DNA of 64,000 nucleotides from Erysipelothrix rhusiopathiae (GTDB lineage Bacteria; Bacillota_I; Bacilli_A; Erysipelotrichales; Erysipelotrichaceae): NCBI RefSeq assembly GCF_900637845.1, contig NZ_LR134439.1, positions 1,488,001 to 1,552,000 of the forward strand, read 5' to 3'. Shown piece by piece: positions 9,060 to 16,265 of this stretch (position 1 is its first letter; each line of letters starts with the position of its first letter). The notes under the pieces were generated by a model. It saw only the letters and a program-made list of their open reading frames with translations, ran no database searches and was not told where the DNA came from. The position numbers and the translations under genes were made by a program.

Positions 9060-9074
9060 AGATTTGAATTTAGG

Positions 9075-9101
9075 AAAAGACTGTCTTTGAACAGTCTTTT
9101 T
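9075..9101 (+). repeat. Right copy of the IS target duplication (a terminator)
   Basis: Identical to 8017-8043, hairpin and T-run included. It lies directly after the right end of the IS. Confidence 0.88.
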
Positions 9102-9162
9102 CTCTTTTCTTCAAATACCATTGAATAATGTGAACTTATTGTGATAAATTATAAGGGAAGAA

Positions 9163-9495
9163 ATGAGGCATTGGATGTTTAAACCTACGATAATTGCAAT
9201 ATCTTTAACTGTTTCAATTCTTGCGTTTGGATCGATTCCAGCAAAAGAAGAAGAAAAACGACCACAAATACGCGTAAATTCAATTGAGCGGCCTTCAATC
9301 AATGCAGATGGGTCCTATCAAGATAAATATGTGGAGTTGTTACAAAGTTCTGAACACAAGGCGCCGATTTTGAGTGAGGAGTTCATTCAAGCACGCGTAG
9401 AGCCTTGGACCTACATTGTTTTATATACAAGTGTACTGGTCGTTGTAGCTATCGGTTCTATTTGTTATATTAAACAAAAACAGGAACGCATCTAA
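9163..9495 (+). CDS. Small bitopic membrane protein of unknown function
   Basis: 110 aa. A hydrophobic N-terminus (residues ~8-25, ending GSIPA) could be a signal peptide or anchor. A polar stretch follows (~28-80), then a C-terminal helix (~85-103) and the positive tail KQKQERI. This predicts an extracytoplasmic middle segment between two membrane passes. ATG 9163 has GGGAAG only 2 bases away; ATG 9175 (MFKPTII) with GAGG at 9165-9168 is an alternative start. No homology is recognised. It stands alone between the IS and a terminator at 9521-9549. Confidence 0.6.
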   Translation: MRHWMFKPTIIAISLTVSILAFGSIPAKEEEKRPQIRVNSIERPSINADGSYQDKYVELLQSSEHKAPILSEEFIQARVEPWTYIVLYTSVLVVVAIGSICYIKQKQERI

Positions 9496-9520
9496 TTAAG
9501 GATTAACAGTCCATTTACCT

Positions 9521-9549
9521 AAAACAACATGATTTTCGTGTTGTTTTTT
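9521..9549 (+). terminator. Intrinsic terminator after the small membrane protein
   Basis: AACAACATGA pairs imperfectly with CGTGTTGTT around a short T-rich loop, followed by a T-run at 9544-9549. Confidence 0.7.
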
Positions 9550-9583
9550 GTTATATTAGTTAGGTATCATCATGGAGGTAATT

Positions 9584-10552
9584 ATGAATATTGATAAAGG
9601 TGTAATACATTCTTTAGATCGAGATTTACAATCAATGATTCTATCAGAAAAACCCTTAAATTTTAATACATCGAAAGATGTGGAACCGTTTATTGCGAAA
9701 TTAGCGAAAGCATTTCAGTCAAGTCCAACCGCTTCGAAAGCAAAGCTTAATTCAGGAAGTCCATTTTTAAGTTTAATTGGAACTCCGATAAACTTTATCG
9801 AAGAAACCCAAAAACTTGCAAAGCAATGGTTTGATCATCATATTGCGACCATGACTGTAGAGAGTTCAAATCTGTTATTTGCGATGGTAGATATGGGTGA
9901 TTTTGTATCATTAGCAATGTTTGAGGTTTTAAGTAAAAATGGATACATTAAAATTACTCAAAATGAACATGGTTTGGAAAATGCTTTAGTTCATAATCAA
10001 GCCATTCTTCCAGCAACGTTCGCAAGTGTTAAAAATGCTTTTATGGTTAATCTGACAACGGGCGAAACCTTAGTCAAATTTCAAGATATTCGTTATCGTG
10101 AACTTTTGGAAACGATTTTAGATTGCGAAATTATTGCGAATTCTAAAACAAGTTTTCAAGTCGTGGATACGCTTGTAGGAACGATATCGGAAGTGCGCGA
10201 AGATTCTCATTTTGAAAATATCGTAAAGGCAAAGCAAGTAATCACAGATAATGTTGATTTTTTTGATGAAATTGAACCAAAGCAAATCTTAAAAGAAGTA
10301 TTTGACACATTTTCTGAGGAAGAAGAACGATTAATTGACGCTACTTTTGAACAGGAACATGTTCAAGACATGATTAACCTTAAAATGGTTAATCGTACGC
10401 AAGCAGCTAAAAAACATCGTATCGTTACGGAGTCGGGAATTGAAATTATTTTGCCTCTGGATATTTTAGATATCAGTGACGTGGTTAATATTTCAACAGA
10501 TATCAATGGTCAAGTATCCATTGAGCTTAAAGATATTGGTAAAATTTTATAG
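9584..10552 (+). CDS. Nucleoid-associated protein, NA37/YejK-like
   Basis: 322 aa. The N-terminus (SLDRDLQSMILSEKP, then FIAKLAKAFQS) and the later F...A..HI pattern recall the 37-kDa nucleoid-associated protein family (NdpA/YejK), whose members bind DNA. No membrane segments or signal peptide are seen, so it should be cytoplasmic. ATG 9584 is preferred to ATG 9572 because GGAGG at 9574-9578 would lie inside the longer reading frame. It is a single gene, bounded by a terminator upstream and a separate promoter (10641-10682) downstream. The assignment is from recalled resemblance only. Confidence 0.6.
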   Translation: MNIDKGVIHSLDRDLQSMILSEKPLNFNTSKDVEPFIAKLAKAFQSSPTASKAKLNSGSPFLSLIGTPINFIEETQKLAKQWFDHHIATMTVESSNLLFAMVDMGDFVSLAMFEVLSKNGYIKITQNEHGLENALVHNQAILPATFASVKNAFMVNLTTGETLVKFQDIRYRELLETILDCEIIANSKTSFQVVDTLVGTISEVREDSHFENIVKAKQVITDNVDFFDEIEPKQILKEVFDTFSEEEERLIDATFEQEHVQDMINLKMVNRTQAAKKHRIVTESGIEIILPLDILDISDVVNISTDINGQVSIELKDIGKIL

Positions 10553-10640
10553 TTTTATTTAATGAACTGTATCAATTATTATTCATTTTTACGTGATATT
10601 TACTGCTTAATTGAGTTAAAATTCAGATAATTGTGTTTTA

Positions 10641-10682
10641 TGTCAAATATACTTTGACACGGTGCATTCACTTCGATATACT
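10641..10682 (+). promoter_or_regulatory. Promoter of degV with a palindromic operator
   Basis: TTGACA (10654-10659), a 17-base spacer and TATACT (10677-10682) form a near-consensus sigma-A promoter. The perfect palindrome TGTCAAATATACTTTGACA (10641-10659) overlaps the whole -35, as a repressor site would. I do not recognise the regulator; the spacing does not match the GlnR box (TGTNA-N7-TNACA). Confidence 0.75.
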
Positions 10683-10704
10683 CTATCTATAACGGAGGGG
10701 TATT

Positions 10705-11559
10705 ATGAAAAAAATAGCCATAATATGTGATTCATCGGTGTCATTTACTCAAACTGAAATTGAAACGTTTGGCGTCTATATTGCACCATTGACCATTATC
10801 CATAATAATACTGTATATATTGATCAGGTCACGATAACAGAAAATCAAGTGAATGATTTATTACGTAATCATGAAGTTGTAAAGACGTCTCAGCCCAACC
10901 TAGGGACTATTTATGAATTGTTTGAAAAAGTGATGCGTGAAGGTTATGATCATATCTTTGCATTAAGTATCGGTACTGCTTTATCGGGTACTTACAGTTC
11001 GATGGAGATGGTGAAACAAGATCTTAAAATTGAGAACATGTCTGTAATCAATACCCATTCCATTACGGGTCCTGTTCAACAAGCGGTTGCTGCGATTCGT
11101 AAAATGAACGAAGAAGACTACAGTGTAGAACAAATTGAAGTTTATTTAGATCATTTTTTCTCAAATCAAATTTCATATATCTATCCTCAATCACTTGATC
11201 AAGTGATTGCAAGTGGTCGTGTTTCAAAGACAGCCGCAAAAGTCGCAAGTTTATTGAAAATCAAGCCGGTCTTGTACTTGGAGAATAAAGGTGAGTCGAT
11301 TGAAAAATTGGGTGTTGCGCGCTCAGAACGACGAATTTTCTCATTGCTTGTGAATGACTTAGTGCATCACGACGTGAAACCGGATACCCATGATATTTAT
11401 CTTCTTCACAGTGAAGGATTGGACACACTAAAACGATTCCAAGATTTTCTAACAGAATCTTTAGGGCCTTTTACCATTAAGATTGTAAATCTACCCGCTG
11501 CTGTAGCAACACATGCAGGTATCGGAACTCTGGCACTTCAGTGGTGTTATAAAATATAA
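10705..11559 (+). CDS. DegV-family fatty-acid-binding protein
   Basis: DegV/FakB proteins bind a fatty acid and present it to the kinase FakA for phosphorylation and use in phospholipids. The sequence has the family start (KKIAIICDSSVSFT), the T-S-Q-P loop near residue 65 (KTSQPNLGTIYELF) and the SGTYSS motif near 97, which contact the carboxylate and acyl chain. 284 aa is normal. GGAGGGG lies just upstream of the ATG. It is monocistronic with its own promoter and terminator. Which fatty acid it binds cannot be told. The operator over its promoter suggests tight control. Confidence 0.9.
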   Translation: MKKIAIICDSSVSFTQTEIETFGVYIAPLTIIHNNTVYIDQVTITENQVNDLLRNHEVVKTSQPNLGTIYELFEKVMREGYDHIFALSIGTALSGTYSSMEMVKQDLKIENMSVINTHSITGPVQQAVAAIRKMNEEDYSVEQIEVYLDHFFSNQISYIYPQSLDQVIASGRVSKTAAKVASLLKIKPVLYLENKGESIEKLGVARSERRIFSLLVNDLVHHDVKPDTHDIYLLHSEGLDTLKRFQDFLTESLGPFTIKIVNLPAAVATHAGIGTLALQWCYKI

Positions 11560-11573
11560 ATCAAATCTCGATC

Positions 11574-11606
11574 AAACCTTTAGGCATAGTGCTAAAGGTT
11601 TTTTTT
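11574..11606 (+). terminator. Intrinsic terminator of the degV gene
   Basis: AACCTTTA (11575-11582) pairs with TAAAGGTT (11593-11600), followed by a run of T. Confidence 0.88.
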
Positions 11607-11681
11607 ATGAATTGGATTGGGCCGGGTCCTCTTTGATTCTGTCGTTATTTTTGTTTCATTATCCTTACGGTTGATGTCATG

Positions 11682-11690
11682 TGGTATAAT
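11682..11690 (+). promoter_or_regulatory. Extended -10 promoter of the lipid kinase gene
   Basis: TGGTATAAT is an extended -10 (TG-N-TATAAT), with GAGGTGATGATATG 11 bases further on. It lies inside the longest possible reading frame, which decides for the downstream start at 11712. Confidence 0.65.
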
Positions 11691-11711
11691 ATTTACAAAA
11701 GAGGTGATGAT

Positions 11712-12611
11712 ATGTATTTGTTTATTTATAATCCAAAAGCGGGGTTATCCCAACGAAACGAGTTGAATGAATTCATTCATTGCTTAAATCAAAGTAAGAT
11801 TCGTTTTGATTTATTTCTCACAGATATTAATTATGGCCCAGTAGAAATTATGGATGAGGTGGATCACAACTACGAAGGCTATATTATCGCAGGTGGTGAT
11901 GGCACAGTAAGTCAAATGGTTCAAGGATTATACAATCACAAAATACGTAAGCCCCTCATTATATTACCCATTGGGACTGCGAACGAGATTGCGAAAAATT
12001 TAGGGAATGTAGCTCATACTACAGATATTTTAAGTAATCTTGAAAATTTATCTGAAAGACCTGTCGATTTGGGTGTTTTAAATGAAACGGATTGTTTTAC
12101 GTTTGCGCTTACGTTCGGAAACTTTACGGAGGTTACGTATAAAACACCTCAAAACTTAAAAAACTGGTTGGGTTATCGAGCCTATTTGATCTATGGTTTT
12201 TTAACGTTTCGACGCATTCATGCATACGGTTTGAAAGTGCGAATTGATGATATGTTGTTTTCGGGTAGTTTTGTATTCGGAGGTATCACAAATTCTAAAT
12301 CTGTAGGTGGTATTTTTCATTATGATGAAAATGAGATTGAATTATCAGATGGTCTTTTTGAGGTGATGTTAATACGTAAGCCGCGAAATGTTTCACAGAT
12401 ACGTCAAATTCTTAAGGGAATGATGAGTCGTGAGTATGATAATGACATGTTTGTGATTCGTCAGTGTAAAGAGGTGGAGATTCAGTCGGATACGGTAATG
12501 TCGATGAATATTGATGGTGAGTTTGCTGGGGATATGTGTTCGTTTAAAGCAACAAACCATAAAGAGATATTAAATCTTATGGATTATAAAGGAGTCACAA
12601 CACATGATTAG
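11712..12611 (+). CDS. Diacylglycerol/lipid kinase, DagK/YegS family
   Basis: A 299-aa ATP-dependent lipid kinase. The N-terminus YLFIYNPKAG is the start of the DAGK catalytic domain. GGDGTVSQMV near residue 60 binds nucleotide, and LPIGTANEIAKNLG near 85-98 is the conserved second motif. A beta-rich C-terminal domain follows. DagK in Gram-positives recycles diacylglycerol from lipoteichoic acid synthesis; other members phosphorylate sphingoid or other lipids, so the substrate is open. ATG 11712 is chosen for its ribosome binding site AGAGGTGAT and the promoter just upstream. It overlaps the next gene by 8 bases. Confidence 0.88.
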   Translation: MYLFIYNPKAGLSQRNELNEFIHCLNQSKIRFDLFLTDINYGPVEIMDEVDHNYEGYIIAGGDGTVSQMVQGLYNHKIRKPLIILPIGTANEIAKNLGNVAHTTDILSNLENLSERPVDLGVLNETDCFTFALTFGNFTEVTYKTPQNLKNWLGYRAYLIYGFLTFRRIHAYGLKVRIDDMLFSGSFVFGGITNSKSVGGIFHYDENEIELSDGLFEVMLIRKPRNVSQIRQILKGMMSREYDNDMFVIRQCKEVEIQSDTVMSMNIDGEFAGDMCSFKATNHKEILNLMDYKGVTTHD

Positions 12612-12855
12612 TCAATTGGAACAATTTCGTTTGGATAAACTCATAGAAGCGATTGAAATTCAATCGATTTTAAGTCCGAAGCAAGCAAAAGTCCTGGCAG
12701 TTGACTTGTATGATGAAATTGATTGGGATGATGTTCATGTTCGTTCTAAGAGTTTTCAGCGTCTTGTGACACCATTCCTTTACGATCGTAATGTTATGCG
12801 ATCACAACATGAGCGCAGCTGTTCCATAAAACGTGGGTTTAAGTTCAAACGATAA
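12604..12855 (+). CDS. Hypothetical 83-aa protein
   Basis: A small, charged, soluble protein overlapping the end of the lipid kinase gene by 8 bases, with AAGGAG upstream, so it should be translated from the same mRNA. Residues 1-45 are acidic and helical in appearance; the C-terminus is strongly basic (SIKRGFKFKR), which might bind nucleic acid or the membrane surface. It contains one cysteine. I recognise no family. Confidence 0.6.
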   Translation: MISQLEQFRLDKLIEAIEIQSILSPKQAKVLAVDLYDEIDWDDVHVRSKSFQRLVTPFLYDRNVMRSQHERSCSIKRGFKFKR

Positions 12856-12915
12856 CAGTTTTAAATTTAAAAATATTTTTATCTAAAAGTACAAAAATGT
12901 TTGTCAGGAGGTATC

Positions 12916-14733
12916 ATGACATATTTTTTAATGATTACAATCGTTGCGATTTCGATATCGTTTTTTTATGGGCTATCTTGGTTTTTTCTAAATCGAGAAA
13001 TGATTGTTTTAAGCCATCGTAAACAAACGCTCTTTAAGTTTCTCGGAATCTTTATTCTAATTCAAGTTCTCAATAATTATATTTTAGAATTCACGCCTGG
13101 ATTAGTATCAAGTTTAATGAATCGAAATCTATTGTATTTAATTGAAGGGCCGGTGTTTGCGGTACAAGCTCTTGTTTTGTCCACTATTCTTGCGCGCGAT
13201 GCTCACATAAACTACCTCCATGCTTTATCTTCAAGTTTATTCAGTTACTTTATCACAGGAAGTCTATTTACCGTTGTGACTACGATTCTGTATCAAATCT
13301 TGGTTCCATTTCCTAATCTGATTCCTTATACCGTTTTAGGTGGATATGTGTTAACCGCGTGTGTTGCTTTTTTAATCTCAATACTTTTTCGCATCTCAAA
13401 CTTTAGTGACTACTTTTCGAAATTGTTTACGTCACGTCGAAAATCTGTAATCGTAACCATTGTATTTTGGTGTATTAAAGATGTGTTTCGCATCATCTAT
13501 GTTTATGGTACGAAAAGCTATAGCAATGCATCATTTGTTTTAGGTATCATTGTCGTGTTTGAGGTGATCCTCATCATTTTAGTTATTTCTGTGTTGGAAC
13601 ATCAACGTTTAATCTTACATACACAACGTGTCCATTACCTACAACAAGTTCAACAGGCTCAATCCTTAGAGCGATTAACTCAAGAAGTGCGGATGTTAAG
13701 GCATGACTTTAAGAATTTATTCTCTAGTATTTATCTTGCTTTTGATGAAGGGGATGAGACGGTTTTACGTATTCTAGATCAAACGGAACGATATATGGAT
13801 CATGTGGACCATCCAGAACCGATTCAAATTTCCCATACACCAAATGATACCGGTTTTGTGGAGGTAATTCTCAACACACTTTATGAACTGCGTTTTGGTT
13901 TGGGAATTTCAATGTTTCTTGTGATTGGTGGTATTGTTATCCTGGAAGTTTCAGGAAAAAACTTAGGGATTTATCAGTATCTTGAAGCCAATCGTATTCA
14001 TTTGATTTTAATTCTTTCCTGTTTAGCTATTGGGAGTGTTGTTTTTCTTTCGTTTGAATCGGTATCGAAACGTATTGATGCCACCAATTCGTATATTGCT
14101 GAGCAAAATTATTATCTGAATTCGCTTTTTAAGCTTCAAGAAGGCGTGAGACAAAGCCAAAAGATTTACCGGGATTCGTTTAACCAACTAGCACATCAAA
14201 TTGAATCAAGTGGCTTGGCTGGCGGCAGAGAGTATTTAAGAACGAATACATTGGCCGTTGATCACCAACTTGAGAAGGAAGTAAAACAAACAGCTCAGCT
14301 AGCGAATATTGAAATCATGGAAATTAAAAGTTTACTTCTTGGAAAGTTCATCGAAATGCAAGGTAAAAAAATTGACTATGTTTTTGAATGCATGAATCCA
14401 ATTCAGACGATTTCTATGCATTCTAATGATTTTATCCGTGCAATTGGTATTTTAATTGATAATGCGATTGAAGCAGTAGAAGGTCATCCGACGGGTTATA
14501 TAAACGTACTTCTTTATCAAGAAGATACATACCTAAAGGTTGTGGTTGAAAACACAATCCATGAACCCATCGAAATCAACCGAATTTTCAGTCCTGATTA
14601 CAGTTCAAAAGGAAGCGGAAGAGGTCTTGGTTTACAAAGTTATCGAAGCATTTTAAATAAATATCGCAATGCTGTAGGACATACATCCTGCACAAATCAT
14701 AAGTTTAAACAAGAACTCAGAGTGGAGGGTTAA
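12916..14733 (+). CDS. AgrC/LytS-like sensor histidine kinase with a doubled transmitter region
   Basis: 605 aa, well above the ~430 of AgrC-type kinases. Residues ~1-230 carry 6-7 hydrophobic helices. A phosphoacceptor box MLRHDFKNLF follows (His ~263) with only part of its dimerisation helix. Two more membrane helices come next (~330-345 and ~362-380). A second dimerisation region has YRDSFNQL at ~418-425, where a histidine is expected but arginine is found. A GHKL ATPase domain completes it (N-box ILIDNAIEA ~512-520, GRGLGL near the end). It looks like an in-frame fusion of two kinases. ATG 12916 is chosen over TTG 12901 because AGGAGG is at 12906-12911. The response regulator follows after 1 base. 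Confidence 0.85.
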   Translation: MTYFLMITIVAISISFFYGLSWFFLNREMIVLSHRKQTLFKFLGIFILIQVLNNYILEFTPGLVSSLMNRNLLYLIEGPVFAVQALVLSTILARDAHINYLHALSSSLFSYFITGSLFTVVTTILYQILVPFPNLIPYTVLGGYVLTACVAFLISILFRISNFSDYFSKLFTSRRKSVIVTIVFWCIKDVFRIIYVYGTKSYSNASFVLGIIVVFEVILIILVISVLEHQRLILHTQRVHYLQQVQQAQSLERLTQEVRMLRHDFKNLFSSIYLAFDEGDETVLRILDQTERYMDHVDHPEPIQISHTPNDTGFVEVILNTLYELRFGLGISMFLVIGGIVILEVSGKNLGIYQYLEANRIHLILILSCLAIGSVVFLSFESVSKRIDATNSYIAEQNYYLNSLFKLQEGVRQSQKIYRDSFNQLAHQIESSGLAGGREYLRTNTLAVDHQLEKEVKQTAQLANIEIMEIKSLLLGKFIEMQGKKIDYVFECMNPIQTISMHSNDFIRAIGILIDNAIEAVEGHPTGYINVLLYQEDTYLKVVVENTIHEPIEINRIFSPDYSSKGSGRGLGLQSYRSILNKYRNAVGHTSCTNHKFKQELRVEG

Positions 14734-14734
14734 G

Positions 14735-15463
14735 ATGATACCTGTATATATATTAGAAGATGAAATGATAATACGTGAGCACATCCAAGATGTAATCGAA
14801 AAGCACATTGTAATCCAAAATTATGATATGAAGATTTTGTGCGCAACTGACAATCCAGAATCGATCTTAGAAATAGGTGCTTCAGAAAATGTTCGTGGTT
14901 TATATTTTCTTGATGTTGATTTAGGTCCAAATGCGATGAGTGGTTTTGAATTGGCTAAAATCATTCGTGAACGGGATCCCCGTGGCTATCTTGTTTTTAT
15001 TACAACACATGATGAATTGTTGTTGGAAACATTTAGAATGCGTCTTGAAGCCATGGATTATATCCTCAAGGATGATATGAGCCAAGTGGATGAGCGTATT
15101 CGCCATTGTATTGATGAAACCATAAATCGTGTCATTAAGGAGCAAATGGAAATTGGCGAATATTATACGGTTAAAATATTTGATGATCTCTATCATATTC
15201 CAGTTAGTGAGATTCTCTATTTTGAGACATCTCAAGAGAAGCATCGTATCATCATTCATGCCGATCGTGATATTTTAGATTTTGTTGGAAATCTATCTAA
15301 AATCGATATCGACTTAGGTAAAACCTTTGTACGTGTGCATCGATCCTATGTTGTGAATGAAAAACGGATTAAACGCATTGACCGCGGTAAATCAGAAATT
15401 GAACTGGATAACGGTGAAATCATACCCATGTCCCGTAAAGGGCGTAAAACACTTGAAGGCTAA
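14735..15463 (+). CDS. LytTR-family response regulator
   Basis: 242 aa, AgrA-like. The receiver domain (1-~120) begins IPVYILEDE and has the likely phosphoacceptor Asp60 in YFLDVDLG and the switch lysine in YILKDD near 108. The C-terminal LytTR DNA-binding domain (~140-240) has EILYFETSQEKHRIIIH, FVRVHRSYVVN and the closing MSRKGRK. It starts 1 base after the kinase stop, so the two form a two-component pair. No agrB/agrD-type pheromone genes were seen nearby, so the signal is unknown. The ABC exporter downstream could be a target. Confidence 0.92.
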   Translation: MIPVYILEDEMIIREHIQDVIEKHIVIQNYDMKILCATDNPESILEIGASENVRGLYFLDVDLGPNAMSGFELAKIIRERDPRGYLVFITTHDELLLETFRMRLEAMDYILKDDMSQVDERIRHCIDETINRVIKEQMEIGEYYTVKIFDDLYHIPVSEILYFETSQEKHRIIIHADRDILDFVGNLSKIDIDLGKTFVRVHRSYVVNEKRIKRIDRGKSEIELDNGEIIPMSRKGRKTLEG

Positions 15464-15477
15464 AGCCTTCTTTTTTT
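15455..15477 (+). terminator. Intrinsic terminator of the two-component operon
   Basis: GAAGGC (15455-15460) and GCCTTC (15465-15470) form a short stem followed by seven T. The 5' arm overlaps the last sense codons and the loop holds the stop codon of the response regulator gene. Confidence 0.85.
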
Positions 15478-15569
15478 GTCATTAAGCCAAGAAATCGGGT
15501 CATTTAGGTCGTTTAAAGAAGATTCTAAATGATTCATGGTACGATTTTGATATTCAAAGGAGATTGAAT

Positions 15570-16262
15570 ATGATTAATGTTAAGAATATGACAAAGAAAT
15601 ACGGACATAAAGTAGCGGCAAATAATGTCTCATTAATTGCGAATCCAGGAGAAATCACTGTTTTATTAGGTGAAAATGGGGCTGGAAAGTCTACAACCAT
15701 TAAATCCATAATTGGATTATTGGAATATGAGGGGGAAATTTCAATTTGTGGTTATGATAATCACAGTGTAGAAGCTAAAAAACGATTTGGGTATATCCCC
15801 GAAGTACCAGTGCTCTATGATTTGCTTACGGTACAAGAACACATTGATTTTATCGGTCATGCCTATGACGTTAATAATTATAAAGATTTGGCTGCGGAAT
15901 ATTTAGAATTATTTCGACTTGATTCCAAACGAGATACGATTGCGAAAGAATTATCGAAAGGAATGCGTCAAAAACTCTCAATGATTCTTGCACTTATTAC
16001 GGAACCAAAGGCAATTCTTGTCGATGAACCGATGATGGGCCTTGATCCTCAAAGTATCGAAGATACCCTTAAACTGCTTAAAGATTTAAAAGATAAAGGT
16101 ACCAGTGTTCTCTTAAGTACTCATGTAATTGATATTGTAAGTGATGTTTGGGATCGCGCTTATATCATGAAAAACGGTCATGTTATTTGTGAAGTACTGC
16201 GTAAGGATATAAAAGATAAGAGTCTTAAAGAAATTTATTTTGAAGTAGGTAAGGAGATTTAG
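15570..16262 (+). CDS. ABC transporter ATP-binding protein
   Basis: 231 aa, a stand-alone nucleotide-binding subunit: Walker A GENGAGKST, signature LSKGMRQKLSMI, Walker B ILVDEPMMGLD and H-loop STHV. The GMRQKL form of the signature is common in CcmA/NatA-type exporters of the ABC-2 class. The downstream permease starts 3 bases later, so they form a two-gene exporter. ATG 15570 is preferred over TTG 15564 on account of AAAGGAG at 15556-15562. The tandem 9-mers GGTCATTTA and GGTCGTTTA (15498-15515) upstream may be a regulatory site. Confidence 0.92.
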   Translation: MINVKNMTKKYGHKVAANNVSLIANPGEITVLLGENGAGKSTTIKSIIGLLEYEGEISICGYDNHSVEAKKRFGYIPEVPVLYDLLTVQEHIDFIGHAYDVNNYKDLAAEYLELFRLDSKRDTIAKELSKGMRQKLSMILALITEPKAILVDEPMMGLDPQSIEDTLKLLKDLKDKGTSVLLSTHVIDIVSDVWDRAYIMKNGHVICEVLRKDIKDKSLKEIYFEVGKEI

Positions 16263-16265
16263 AAT

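Larger units (their letters stand above)
8044..9074 (-). mobile_element. IS30-family insertion sequence, copy 1 (about 1031 bp)
   Basis: The ends carry a perfect 20-bp inverted repeat: TCAAATCTCAACCGCACCAC at 8050-8069, with its complement at 9048-9067. Comparison with copy 2 (49268-50299) shows that the shared sequence extends a few bases past these repeats. That places the outer ends at CTTTTA on the left and TTTAGG on the right. A single transposase gene fills the element. It is flanked by a 27-bp direct repeat that is an intrinsic terminator. This resembles IS1630 of Mycoplasma fermentans, an IS30-type element reported to target and duplicate inverted repeats. Confidence 0.92.

Noticed and set aside
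9163-9495. Gene fragment left by the IS insertion
   Set aside because: It has its own start region, a balanced two-helix design and a terminator, and it lies outside the duplicated target. No match to the protein on the other side of the IS was seen.
10641-10659. GlnR/TnrA box at degV
   Set aside because: The arms fit TGTNA/TNACA but are separated by 9 bases, not 7.
12604-12855. Possible AgrD-type pheromone precursor upstream of the sensor kinase
   Set aside because: The product is soluble, ends in basic residues, lacks the central cysteine/serine ring motif, and there is no AgrB. Kept as hypothetical.
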